The notes under the pieces were generated by a model. The model made no database searches, was not told where the DNA came from, and saw only the letters and a list, made by a program, of their open reading frames with translations. A stretch of DNA of 64,000 nucleotides, from NCBI RefSeq assembly GCF_039542035.1, contig NZ_BAABHJ010000006.1, positions 1-64,000 of the forward strand, written 5' to 3'. Below, one piece after another: positions 46,678 through 55,059 of this stretch. The position numbers and the translations under genes were made by a program. Source of the DNA: Actinoallomurus liliacearum. GTDB taxonomy: Bacteria; Actinomycetota; Actinomycetes; Streptosporangiales; Streptosporangiaceae. How positions within the stretch are numbered: the first letter of the stretch is position 1; each line of letters starts with the position of its first letter.

Positions 46678-46862
46678 AGCCACGAGGGTGACGTGGACGG
46701 CCACTCCGCGGTCCTTCTCGATGCGAATCGGTGAAGAAGGGCGGAGTGGCCTTCTCACGTCATTCCGACCAGCCACGAGGGTGACGTGGACGGCCACTCC
46801 GCGGTCCTTCTCGATGCGAATCGGTGAAGAAGGGCGGAGTGGCCTTCTCACGTCATTCCGAT
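46678..46862. repeat. 93-bp tandem duplication with internal hairpin
   Basis: Two essentially identical 93-bp units (start 46678 and 46771). Each contains inverted arms GGCCACTCCGC and GCGGAGTGGCC and an inner CCTTCT/AGAAGG pair, so each can fold into a long stem-loop. The second copy runs into the stop codon of the 97-aa membrane protein gene. A 65-codon minus-strand reading through it merely repeats the same 31 residues. Confidence 0.9.
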
Positions 46863-47146
46863 GGCTCCGGTTGTCCGAAGGCGCCCGGACCGGCGTGGAA
46901 CAGGCCGATCAAAAGGACTCCGAGGGCCGCGAAACCGAAGGCCGCGGCGGGGTGCCGGTCGCCGTGCGCCCAGTAGATGAACAGCGTGGCCAGGACGAGC
47001 CCGGCCCATCCGGCGACGACATTCGGGATGGGCCCGTTGCCGGTGAGGTTCGGGTACCGCTTCTTGGTGATGCCGTGCACGAAGTGCGGGAAGGCGTTGC
47101 CGCCCATCACTCCGCCGAGCAGGCTGAGGCCGATCGTCTGCCACAT
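46853..47146 (-). CDS. small membrane protein (97 aa)
   Basis: The 97-aa product starts MWQTIGLSLLGGVMGGNAFP, with the charged loop HFVHGITKKRYPNLTGNG and then two hydrophobic helices (VVAGWAGLVLATLFIYWAHG, AAAFGFAALGVLLIGLFHAG). About three membrane passes. An uncharacterised family known to occur in actinobacteria. It lies 8 nt downstream of the tetR stop with GATAGGAG upstream, so it is cotranscribed with the TetR gene and probably its target. Confidence 0.7.
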   Translation of the reverse strand: MWQTIGLSLLGGVMGGNAFPHFVHGITKKRYPNLTGNGPIPNVVAGWAGLVLATLFIYWAHGDRHPAAAFGFAALGVLLIGLFHAGPGAFGQPEPSE

Positions 47147-47154
47147 GGGGACTC

Positions 47155-47751
47155 CTATCGCAGGCTGGACTGGTGGTTGAGCAGGGGGAGGAGTACGGCG
47201 TCGAGGAGATGGTGGATGAAGGCGTCGTCGAGGGTCTCGCCGGTGACGAACAGCCGGGAGAACAACATCGCGGAGCTGATCTCGACGAACAACGCGGTGT
47301 CGACGGTCGCCGGCAACTCGCCGCGGGCGACGGCCCGCGTGATGACGGCACCGAACGCCTCTCCCTTATCGGTGACGACCTGGCTCCGCACCGCGGCGGC
47401 GAGTTCGGCGTCGCGGCGCATCGCGATCATCAGGCCGAGGATGAGGTCGGCGTCCTGGCCGGTGAGGCTCGAACGCATGGCCAGCAGCACCGCCAGCAGA
47501 TCTTGACGCAGGTCGCCGCTCTCGGCTGGCGCCGCGGTCGGGCTCGCGGCGTACCGCTTGACTGCCGAGACGACGAGTTCGGGCTTGCCGGGCCATCTCC
47601 GGTAGATCGTGGCCTTGCTCGCGTGGGCCCGTGCGGCCACCGCGTCCATGGTCATCCGGTCATAGCCGACTTCGGCCAGCAACTCGAGCGTGGCCAGCAG
47701 GATTGCTTCCTCGCGCACTTCGCCGCGCCGTCGCGGAGCCTCCATCGCCAC
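47155..47751 (-). CDS. TetR family transcriptional regulator
   Basis: A 198-aa protein. The helix-turn-helix is VREEAILLATLELLAEVGYDRMTMDAVAARAHASKATIYRRWPGKPELVVSAV (residues about 12-64); a TetR_C_11-like ligand domain follows (GDLRQDLLAVLLAMRSSL). It heads a two-gene unit with the 97-aa membrane protein, and a strong palindrome lies upstream. Confidence 0.92.
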   Translation of the reverse strand: MAMEAPRRRGEVREEAILLATLELLAEVGYDRMTMDAVAARAHASKATIYRRWPGKPELVVSAVKRYAASPTAAPAESGDLRQDLLAVLLAMRSSLTGQDADLILGLMIAMRRDAELAAAVRSQVVTDKGEAFGAVITRAVARGELPATVDTALFVEISSAMLFSRLFVTGETLDDAFIHHLLDAVLLPLLNHQSSLR

Positions 47752-48060
47752 ACCCTCATCTCATCGAAACGAAACGGTTTCGTACATTATCGCCCCTGTG
47801 AAGTGTACGCAATCGTTTCGTTCCGAGGTCACGGATCATCGCGGATCATGGCGGGACGGATGCGCCGGCGCTTGGTGGCCTGGATCGGCGCTTTGGCGCC
47901 GGGAGCGTCGGCCGAGGTGAGCGACGCGCACGGCCGGACGGTGATGACGAGCGGCGTCGCGGCCATCGGCCCCACGCGCGCCGATCGCCGGCGGTAGCCG
48001 GTTCCGCATCGGCAGCTGACGAAGGTGTTCGTCACCCGCAGCAACGACCAGGGATCACGC
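47752..48060. promoter_or_regulatory. TetR upstream region with operator and repeat fragment G
   Basis: ACGAAAC-G-GTTTCGT (47769-47783) is a perfect palindrome, and CGAAAC/TCGTTTCG half-sites recur at 47765 and 47813, as expected for a TetR operator. 48037-48059 (GCAGCAACGACCAGGGATCACG) is the right half of the TGATCCCTGG palindrome family. A 49-codon plus-strand reading at 47848 lacks a ribosome-binding site and was not accepted. Confidence 0.6.
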
Positions 48061-48073
48061 CAGGAAAGGAGGG

Positions 48074-48107
48074 AGGCCGCGGGGGATCGGTGATCGCCCC
48101 GCGGCCT
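48074..48107 (-). terminator. terminator after the GH3 gene
   Basis: 11-bp stem AGGCCGCGGGG (48074-48084) with complement 48097-48107, located 35 nt beyond the stop of the minus-strand beta-glucosidase gene. Confidence 0.75.
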
Positions 48108-48141
48108 TCGCGTGGTCGGGTCCGGCCGGTGGCCGGTACGG

Positions 48142-50385
48142 TCAGTTGACGGTCAGGTCGGCGGACTTGTCGCCGGCGACGATCTTGTACTGGCCCGGGA
48201 GCACCGCGCGGGTGCCGGAGCCGTTGATGTCGCCCTGCGTCACCGCGAGCCGGGAGCGCGGGAAGGACAGCGACACGGTGGTCGACTGGCCCGCCTTGAG
48301 CGGCACCCGGGTGAAGGCGGCGAGGCGGTTCGGCGGGGTCAGGATCTGGCCGACCGGCAGCTGGGCGAAGACCGGCACGACGAAGTCGCCGTCGCGGGAG
48401 CCGGTGTTGGCGACCTTCACCGACACCTTCACCGTGCTGCCGCCGGAGACCGACACGCCCTGCACCGCGTACGTCGTGTACGACAGGCCCGCGCCGAAGG
48501 CGAACAGCGGGTCGTAGCCGGAGCTCGTGCCGCTGTTGGTGCCGCCCAGCTGCTGGTAGAACATCGGCTCGTCGCCGGTGGTCTTCGGCCAGGAGACGGG
48601 CAGCCGGCCGCTCGGGTTGGCCTTGCCGAACAGGACGTTCGCCACGGCCGTGCCGCCCTCGCTGCCGGGCAGCCAGGACATGAGCAGCTGCTTGGCGTCG
48701 GCCGCGTTGCCGAGCACCAGCGGCCGGTCGGCGACGACCACCACGATCACCGGCTTGCCGGTGGCCTGCAGCCGGTCGACGAGGTTCTGCTGGTCGGCGG
48801 ACAGCTCGGGCAGCTCCTGGTCGTTGACGCCCTCGGCGCCGGGCTTGTCGCCCACCACCACGATGGCCGCGTCGGCGCTCTTGGTCTGGTCGACCGCGTC
48901 GTCGGCGTTCGGCACGAGCTTGGCGTGGTCACCGACGACGTTCTTGATGCCCTGGTAGATCGTGACACCCGGGTCGTTGACGCCGGTGGGGATGCCCTGC
49001 CACTGGATCGTCCAGCCGCCGTTCTGGTTCGGGATCGAGTCGGCGCTCGGGCCGGTCACGACGACCTTGCCGATGCCCGTGGAGAGCGGCAGCACGTTGC
49101 CGTCGTTCTTCAGCAGGGTCTGCGACTCGGTCGCGGCCTTGACGGCGAGGTCCTTGTCCGCGCCGAGCACGGCCGCGTTGGCCTTGGACGCGTCGACGTA
49201 CGGGTGCTCGAACAGGCCGAGCTTGAACTTCAGCGTCAGGATCCGGGAGACCGCCTCGTCGAGGCGGCGCTTGCTGACCTTGCCGGTCTTCACGTCCTCC
49301 AGCAGGCCCTGGACGAACCCGTCGACCTCACCGGGCGGCAGCATGCCCATGTCGACGCCGGCGTTGACCGCGATGGCCACCGCGCCCGCGTACGTGTCGG
49401 TCAGGTGGTACGACGTGCGCAGCGCGTCGACGTCGTTCCAGTCGCTGACCACCACGCCCTTGAACCCCCACTGGCGGCGCAGCAGGTCGGTGAGCAGGTA
49501 GTGCGAGGCGTGCGCCGGGATGCCGTTGATCGACCCGGAGTTCACCATGACGGTGTCCGCGCCCGCGTCCACGGCCGCCTTGTACGACGGCAGGAACGTG
49601 TCCTGGAGGTAGCGCGGGTCGATGTGGGACTCGGTCCGGTCATGGCCGTTGAACGGCGCGGAGTAACCGGCGAAGTGCTTCACCGTCGCGCTGACCTGCC
49701 CGGACTTCTCCAGGCCCTTGACGTTGGCGGCGCCGAGTTCACCGGCGAGGTAGGGGTCCTCGGAGTAGGTCTCGTAGTAGCGGCCCCAGCGGGTGTCGCG
49801 CGAGATGTCCTGGACCGGCGCGAAGTCCCACTGCGGCCCGGTCGCCTTCACGGCGCGGGCCGTGGACTCGCCCATCGCCTCGGAGAGCTGCGGGTCCCAG
49901 GTCGCGCCGACCCCGATCTGCTGCGGGAACTTGGTCGCGCCGAGGACGTTGTTGTGCCCGTGCACGGCGTCCACGCCGTACACGATCGGGATGTGCAGCC
50001 GGGAATGGCCGATCGCGTACTTCTGGACCGCGTTCACCATGTCGGCCCAGTCCTTGGGGGTGTTGTTGACCGGGGTCTCGCCACCCCCGGACAGCACCGA
50101 GCCGACCTTCAGGTCGCCGAGGACGTGCTGCATGCAGGACTCGACGAGGGCGCCGCCGGACCATTGGCAGTCACCCTGCATGTTGACGACGGCGGGCTGG
50201 GCGAGCTGGCCGACCTTCTCCTCGGTGGTCATGCGCTTGAGGAGGTCGGCGACGCGGGAGGAGGTGGAGGCGTGCGGGTCGAGGTAGCGGACCTGGGCGC
50301 TGGCGCCCGTCGCGGTCAGGGCCAGCCCTGACGCGGTGATCGCTACGGCCGTCCCGATGCGGGCGGCCTTGATCCGGAGTCTCAT
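48142..50385 (-). CDS. secreted glycoside hydrolase family 3 (beta-glucosidase-like)
   Basis: A 747-aa protein. Signal peptide at residues about 1-30 (RIKAARIGTAVAITASGLALTATGASA). The GH3 N-terminal TIM barrel (about 45-370) contains HIPIVYGVDAVHGHN, KHFAGYSAPFNGHDRT and the nucleophile Asp315 in VVVSDWNDVDAL. The C-terminal GH3 domain (about 400-620) carries PEGxSYT-type ATSSGYDPLFAFGAGLSYT, and a fibronectin III-like domain ends the protein (about 640-747). This is the usual domain order for beta-glucosidases and related exo-glycosidases. The preceding ROK-family gene on the same strand is a plausible local regulator. Confidence 0.93.
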   Translation of the reverse strand: MRLRIKAARIGTAVAITASGLALTATGASAQVRYLDPHASTSSRVADLLKRMTTEEKVGQLAQPAVVNMQGDCQWSGGALVESCMQHVLGDLKVGSVLSGGGETPVNNTPKDWADMVNAVQKYAIGHSRLHIPIVYGVDAVHGHNNVLGATKFPQQIGVGATWDPQLSEAMGESTARAVKATGPQWDFAPVQDISRDTRWGRYYETYSEDPYLAGELGAANVKGLEKSGQVSATVKHFAGYSAPFNGHDRTESHIDPRYLQDTFLPSYKAAVDAGADTVMVNSGSINGIPAHASHYLLTDLLRRQWGFKGVVVSDWNDVDALRTSYHLTDTYAGAVAIAVNAGVDMGMLPPGEVDGFVQGLLEDVKTGKVSKRRLDEAVSRILTLKFKLGLFEHPYVDASKANAAVLGADKDLAVKAATESQTLLKNDGNVLPLSTGIGKVVVTGPSADSIPNQNGGWTIQWQGIPTGVNDPGVTIYQGIKNVVGDHAKLVPNADDAVDQTKSADAAIVVVGDKPGAEGVNDQELPELSADQQNLVDRLQATGKPVIVVVVADRPLVLGNAADAKQLLMSWLPGSEGGTAVANVLFGKANPSGRLPVSWPKTTGDEPMFYQQLGGTNSGTSSGYDPLFAFGAGLSYTTYAVQGVSVSGGSTVKVSVKVANTGSRDGDFVVPVFAQLPVGQILTPPNRLAAFTRVPLKAGQSTTVSLSFPRSRLAVTQGDINGSGTRAVLPGQYKIVAGDKSADLTVN

Positions 50386-50504
50386 GAAGCGTGCTCCAGG
50401 CGGAGGTCAGGAGGAACGAAGCCCTGTGATCAAAGACCGAACCCAGGACTTAAATCAAGACCTAAACGCAAATTTGGCCGAAGTCTGCCATCAGCGTTCA
50501 GGAC
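50386..50504. promoter_or_regulatory. GH3 promoter region with repeated CAGGACTTAAA
   Basis: CAGGACTTAAA occurs at 50444-50454 and again at 50499-50509 (overlapping the ROK stop), with a related CAAGACCTAAA at 50456. The short AT-rich direct repeats upstream of the glycosidase are candidate regulator sites. Confidence 0.5.
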
Positions 50505-51677
50505 TTAAACGATCTCCCACGCGTTCATGACCAGCGCCAACGCGCCGAGGACCTCCGACCGGTCGCCGAGCACCCCGGGCACGATCGACACGAGCGCCGC
50601 GGCGCTGGCGACGGCCGAGCGCCGGACGGCCTCCACCATCGGCTCGATCAGGAGGTCGCCCGCCCGCGCCAGGTCGCCGCCGACCACGACCAGGCGGGGA
50701 TTGAGCAGGTTGCACAGGCTCGCCACGCCCGCCCCGGTGTACCGCCCGGCGTCACCGACCGCGCGCCGGCACGGGGCGTCCCCGGCCAGCGCCAGCTCCA
50801 CGATCCGCGCCGTGGTCAGGCCGTCGCCGTGGGTCGGCCGCAGCAGATCGGCGAGGTAGCGGCCGCCGGCGTACGTCTCCAGGCAACCGCGGTTGCCGCA
50901 CCGGCACATCGGGCCGTTCTCGTTCAGCGTGATGTGGCCGATCTCGCCGGCCGTACCGCCCGGCCCGTGGTAGACGCGGCCGCCGATCACGATGCCCGCC
51001 CCCACCCCGGAGGCGATCTTGATGTACGCGGCGTCGGCGTGGCCGCGCGCCGCTCCCCAGGTGACCTCGGCCAACGCGCCGAGGTTCGCGTCGTTGTCCA
51101 CGTGGACCGGGCGGCCGAGACGGCGCCGGGCCTCCTCGGCCGCCTCGATGCCCGCCCAGCCCGGCAGGATGGTGCTCGACCCGAGCGTGCCGCTCGCCGC
51201 GTCGATCGGCCCGGGCACGCCGAGCCCGATGCCCAGGACGTCCGCCCTCGTCGCGCCGACGGTGGCCAGCAGCCCGTCCATCAGGCGCTCGGCCGCCCCG
51301 AGCCCGTCGGCGGCCGAGGCCCCGACGTCCAGGGGCATCGCCTGCTCGGCGACGACCTCGCGGGCCAGGTTGCCGATCGCCACGCGCAGGTGCGAGTGGC
51401 CGAAGTCGACTCCGACGGCCAGCCCGGCGGTGGGCGCCAGCGACACCGCGCGGGCCCGGCGGCCGCCCGCCGACGTGGGCGTCGTGGTCAGTACGCCCCC
51501 TGCCGCCAGCTCGCGCACGATGTTGGAGACGGTCGCCCGTGACAGGCCCGTGCTCCGGGCGATCTCGGCCTGGGTCGGCGCTCCGGCCTCGCGCACGGCC
51601 TGGATCACCCGACGCTGGTTCGCCTCCCGGAGCGACGACTGCGATCCCGGCGTCGCGGATGAGCCTGGCGTCGGCAT
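50505..51677 (-). CDS. ROK family transcriptional regulator
   Basis: About 390 aa. The N-terminal winged helix is NQRRVIQAVREAGAPTQAEIARSTGLSRATVSNIVREL (residues about 20-60). The ROK domain has VGVDFGHSHLRVAIGNL (ATP-binding phosphate 1), the zinc motif GHITLNENGPMCRCGNRGCLE (HxnCxCGxxGC) and VVVGGDLARAG. This is a repressor type rather than a kinase because of the DNA-binding domain. It is transcribed with or just before the GH3 beta-glucosidase, the classical arrangement for local sugar control. ATG 51677 follows GAGGGGACCCC. Confidence 0.92.
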   Translation of the reverse strand: MPTPGSSATPGSQSSLREANQRRVIQAVREAGAPTQAEIARSTGLSRATVSNIVRELAAGGVLTTTPTSAGGRRARAVSLAPTAGLAVGVDFGHSHLRVAIGNLAREVVAEQAMPLDVGASAADGLGAAERLMDGLLATVGATRADVLGIGLGVPGPIDAASGTLGSSTILPGWAGIEAAEEARRRLGRPVHVDNDANLGALAEVTWGAARGHADAAYIKIASGVGAGIVIGGRVYHGPGGTAGEIGHITLNENGPMCRCGNRGCLETYAGGRYLADLLRPTHGDGLTTARIVELALAGDAPCRRAVGDAGRYTGAGVASLCNLLNPRLVVVGGDLARAGDLLIEPMVEAVRRSAVASAAALVSIVPGVLGDRSEVLGALALVMNAWEIV

Positions 51678-51692
51678 GGGGTCCCCTCGCGT

Positions 51693-51707
51693 GTTCAAGA
51701 AGTGAAC
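51693..51707. promoter_or_regulatory. ROK operator candidate
   Basis: Inverted repeat GTTCA-AGAAG-TGAAC, 16 bp upstream of the ROK start. It is consistent with autoregulation, but no site comparison was possible. Confidence 0.5.
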
Positions 51708-51787
51708 CCAAGGTTACGCGGAAACCCGCCGCCGCTCGCGCCGAAGGCCGGGTGTGGCCTGGCCGAAGACCCCGTTCGGGCCGGGGC

Positions 51788-52825
51788 TCAGTTCTCCCGG
51801 TCGTCGCCGCCGCGGGCGAACCGGCCGAACAGCCGCTCCCCGGCGTTGACGGCGCCCTCGGCGGCTCCCTTGACGGCGCCGATGAACGGGTCCGAGCTGC
51901 GGTTCCAGGACTCCCGGTAGGCCTTCGCCGCATTCTTGATCTCTTCGGAGATCGAGGCGCCGCCGTCGTCCGCGCGGCGCTCGTAGTCCCCGCCGAGGAT
52001 CCGGGTGTACTCGCCGCCACGGGCCCAGTGCTCCAGCTCGGCGAACCGGATCACGGCGTACGGGTGCGAGCGGTTCAGCAGGTTGAGGAACTTCAGCAGC
52101 CCGTCGCGCACGTCACCGGCCGCGTCGTACTCCCGCGCCTGCTCCAGGAACGCCTCGCCGTCCATCTCCGACAGGCGCGCGCCGCCCGCCAGCTTCATCA
52201 GCGCCCGCTTGGCGGCCTCGACGTCCTGGCCCGCCAGCAGGCCGGCCCGGTCCGCCGACAGCTCCGACTTGCGCTGCCACTCGTTGAGCCCCATCAGGAT
52301 CGTCGCGATCGCGATGTTCCCGAGCGGCAGCCACGCGATCCGGGCTCCGAGGTTGGTCAGGATCATGGCCATCGTCCGGTACACCGCGTGCCCGGACAGG
52401 ACGTGCCCGACCTCGTGGCCGATGACGAACCGCAGCTCCTCGTCGTCGAGGAGGTCGATCAGGCCGGTGTTGAGGACGATGAACGGGGTGTCGACGCCGA
52501 TCGTCATGGCGTTCGGCGTCGGGTCCTGCGTGACGTACACCTCCGGGACCTGCGGCAGGTCGAGGATGTAGGCGTTGTCCCGCACGATGTCGTGGATGTG
52601 GCGGTACTGCCTCTCGCCCGCGCGCACGGTGCCACCGAGGAACATCAGACGGATCGCGCGCTCGCTGAACAGCCCGGCGAGGCGCCGCAGCACCGTGTCG
52701 AAGCCGCTGAGCGATCGGAGGGCGACGAGCGCCGACCGGTCCGCGGGATGCTCATAGGCGCGGGAACTGATCCCGGGAAAGCGGGTGCGAGAACGGTCGG
52801 GAGTATTGCTCGTCATATTCGGCAT
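51788..52825 (-). CDS. M48 family zinc metallopeptidase
   Basis: A 345-aa protein. The metal site is His137-Glu138-x-x-His141 in VIGHEVGHVLSGH, with a second acidic ligand region in ELSADRAGLL. One hydrophobic stretch before the motif (RTMAMILTNLGARIAWLPLGN) and the final Gly/Asp-rich tail suggest a membrane-associated but mostly cytoplasmic or extracytoplasmic HtpX-like protease; topology is not certain. ATG 52825 or 52816 (MTSNTPD) may be the start. Not obviously linked to its neighbours. Confidence 0.88.
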   Translation of the reverse strand: MPNMTSNTPDRSRTRFPGISSRAYEHPADRSALVALRSLSGFDTVLRRLAGLFSERAIRLMFLGGTVRAGERQYRHIHDIVRDNAYILDLPQVPEVYVTQDPTPNAMTIGVDTPFIVLNTGLIDLLDDEELRFVIGHEVGHVLSGHAVYRTMAMILTNLGARIAWLPLGNIAIATILMGLNEWQRKSELSADRAGLLAGQDVEAAKRALMKLAGGARLSEMDGEAFLEQAREYDAAGDVRDGLLKFLNLLNRSHPYAVIRFAELEHWARGGEYTRILGGDYERRADDGGASISEEIKNAAKAYRESWNRSSDPFIGAVKGAAEGAVNAGERLFGRFARGGDDREN

Positions 52826-52958
52826 GTTATGTCTGACGGCCCGTCAGAGCGCGGAGTTCCCTCGGCGCGATCCGGCCAGCTCCGTACCCGTGACCCCGGA
52901 GAAACCTCCCGCGGACGGGCTCTTGCGCGGCGGGGTGCGGCGGCGGTCTACTCCCTCC

Positions 52959-54230
52959 ATGGCGGAGGCGTACGGGCCGGGGCCCGCGGAGACGATGTCG
53001 CGCGACGAGCTGACCGCGGTCCGGCAACGCCGGTTGCGCGACCTGGTCGACCGCCTGATCGCGGCCGACGGCCTCCAGGGCCGGCGGCTGCGGGACGCCG
53101 GGGTCGCCGGCGGCCACGACGTCACGCTCGACGATCTGCGCCGGCTGCCCTTCACCACCAAGCAGGACCTGTGGGACGCCTATCCGTACGGCATGCTCGC
53201 CGTGCCGATGGAGGAGGTCGCCGCCGTCCACGGGTCCAGCGGCACCGGCGGCCGGCCCACCCTCGTCGCGTACACCCGGCGTGACCTGGCGCTCTGGTCG
53301 CAGATGTGCGCGCGGTCGCTGGCCTGCGCGGGTGCGAGGCCCGGCAGCGTGGTGCACAACGCGTACGGATACGGGCTGTTCACCGGCGGCCTCGGCATCC
53401 ATCAGGGCGCGCTCGCCCTCGGAGTCACCGTCGTGCCGATGTCGGGCGGCATGACCGAACGCCAGCTCCGGCTGCTCGCCGACCTGCGCCCCGACATCCT
53501 GACCTGCACGCCGTCGTACGCGGTGCGGCTGGGGGAGGCGGCGCGTGCGGCCGGGATCGAGCTGCGCCTGAAGGCGGGCCTGTTCGGGGCCGAACCCTGG
53601 TCGGAGGGGCTGCGGTCGACGATCGAGGAGCTGCTCGGCCTCGCCGCCCTGGACATCTACGGCCTGTCGGAGATCATCGGGCCGGGCGTGGCGACCGAGT
53701 GCCTCGAGCGTTCCGGGCTGCACGTGAACGAGGACCACTTCCTCGTGGAGGCGGTCGATGCCTCCGGCGGGCCGGTCCCCGACGGCACGCCGGGCGAGCT
53801 GGTGTTCAGCACGCCGAAGGAGGCCATGCCGCTGCTGCGGTACCGCACCGGCGACGTGGCGTCGCTGTCCCACGAGCCCTGCCCGTGCGGCCGCACGCTG
53901 GTCCGGATGAGCAAGGTGCTGGGCCGCCGCGACGACATGCTCGTGATCCGGGGAGTGAACGTCTTCCCGCGTCAGATCGAGTCCGTCGTCGTACGGCACG
54001 CCTCCCCGCACTACCAGGTGGTCGTCGACCGCCGCACGGCGATGCCGCGGCTCGTCGTGGCCTGCGAGGGCGCCGGACCGGGACTGACGTCGGCGCTCTC
54101 GGCGGAGCTGGGCCTGTCGTGCGACGTACGGGATCTGCCGGTCGGCACGATTCCGCGCGTCGAGGCCGGTAAGGCGGTCCGGGTGGTGACCTGGGAATCG
54201 GGAGAACCGCCGCTTCCCGGCCTCGATTGA
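52959..54230 (+). CDS. phenylacetate-CoA ligase family AMP-dependent enzyme
   Basis: A 423-aa adenylate-forming ligase of the PaaK type. AVHGSSGTGGRPTLVAYTRRD is the P-loop-like phosphate-binding motif; VVHNAYGYGLFTGGLG, GLFGAEPWSEGLR, DIYGLSEIIGPGVATEC and LRYRTGDVASL (A5-A7 motifs) follow. The C-terminal CoA-binding subdomain contains the GVNVFPRQIESV lysine-region motif. Activates an aryl acid to its CoA thioester. No paa cluster is visible, so the substrate is unproven. ATG 52959 has no strong Shine-Dalgarno sequence. Confidence 0.88.
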   Translation: MAEAYGPGPAETMSRDELTAVRQRRLRDLVDRLIAADGLQGRRLRDAGVAGGHDVTLDDLRRLPFTTKQDLWDAYPYGMLAVPMEEVAAVHGSSGTGGRPTLVAYTRRDLALWSQMCARSLACAGARPGSVVHNAYGYGLFTGGLGIHQGALALGVTVVPMSGGMTERQLRLLADLRPDILTCTPSYAVRLGEAARAAGIELRLKAGLFGAEPWSEGLRSTIEELLGLAALDIYGLSEIIGPGVATECLERSGLHVNEDHFLVEAVDASGGPVPDGTPGELVFSTPKEAMPLLRYRTGDVASLSHEPCPCGRTLVRMSKVLGRRDDMLVIRGVNVFPRQIESVVVRHASPHYQVVVDRRTAMPRLVVACEGAGPGLTSALSAELGLSCDVRDLPVGTIPRVEAGKAVRVVTWESGEPPLPGLD

Positions 54231-54331
54231 TGGTTCCGGACGGTGACCGAATTGCTGTCAGGCGGCGGGAAATCAACCGGAGAAATGGTCGATAATGGTG
54301 GCCCGCATCGACCGACCGGTAAGGCGAGAGC

Positions 54332-54860
54332 ATGACCGGCGGGCAGGGCGGCGGGTCCGAGTTCCCGGGCCAGGGCTGGGAAACCCGGCCCTACCCGTAC
54401 GGGGGACCGCCGCACCAGGGCGGGCGACTGCAAGCGGGCCACGGGCAGCCTCGCCGACCGGCTCGCCAAGGACATGCGCACGTCGCTGCGCATGACCGGC
54501 ACCGCGTACGCCAACGCCAAGGTCGCCATCTATCTCAAGGACGGCGACTCCCGGAGGTCGCTCGTCCTCGTCGGCATGGCCGCGGACGACGTCCCGGAGT
54601 TGGCGACGGAGCTGCGCTCCCGGTCGCCCTCGGAAGAGGTCGACGCCACGTTCATGGGTATGGGAATCACCGATACGAGCGACTTTCCGGCCGGGTCCCT
54701 CGGCGGCATCCTGCGCTGCGGCAGGACGCCGACGGGAGGCGGCGCCGCCTGCGCGTGGGCCGACGGATCGGTCCTCGGCATGGCGCTGACGCCGCTGAGC
54801 TCGGACGTCGTCTCGCTCGGGGCGACGACGCTCGCCCTCCGGAACGCCGCGGAGCACTGA
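54332..54860 (+). pseudogene. membrane-anchored secreted protein with lost anchor (frameshift/deletion)
   Basis: The 5' part (ATG 54332, Shine-Dalgarno AAGGCGAGAGC) reads a Gly/Pro-rich cytosolic start (GGQGGGSEFPGQGWETRPYP YGGPPHQGG) typical of actinomycete single-pass proteins. The remaining 130 codons are in another frame, starting DCKRATGSLADRLAKDMRTS and ending GATTLALRNAAEH, a plausible extracytoplasmic domain with Cys pairs. No transmembrane segment lies between, and the join is near 54420. An internal deletion is the simplest explanation. The 3' part could also be translated from ATG 54474. Confidence 0.5.
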
Positions 54861-54923
54861 TCCCCGCCCGCGAAGGAGGGGCGTGGTGAAACGCCCGACA
54901 CCCGTGCTCACTAAGGTCGGCGC

Positions 54924-55059
54924 ATGAGCGAGCGCAGCGAGCGAATCGGAAGCACAGTGCCTCCGGTCTCTCCTCCGACGAAGGAGGGCGCGTGACTGAG
55001 CGCAGCGAGCGAATCGGAAGCACAGTGCGTCCGGTCTCTCCTCCGACGAAGGAGGGCGC
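54924..55059 (+). repeat. 68-bp tandem repeat containing two coupled mini-ORFs
   Basis: Two complete 68-bp units (54924 and 54992) and a partial third that is the start of nadD. Each unit starts MSERSERI or VTERSERI, runs 23 codons, and stops as GTGA overlapping the next start codon; GAAGGAGGGCGC before each junction is a Shine-Dalgarno sequence. Peptides end PPTKEGA. Likely a leader created by duplication of the nadD 5' region. Confidence 0.8.

Noticed and set aside
46654..46851. 65-codon minus-strand frame in the 93-bp repeats
   Set aside because: It translates one 31-residue unit twice; no start signal and no similarity. Explained by the DNA repeat.
47848..47997. Possible 49-aa plus-strand gene divergent from tetR
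   Set aside because: No Shine-Dalgarno sequence and random-looking composition, although an operator lies nearby.
37183..54923. Prophage or integrative element between proA and nadD
   Set aside because: No integrase, replication, capsid or transfer genes; content is metabolic and regulatory.
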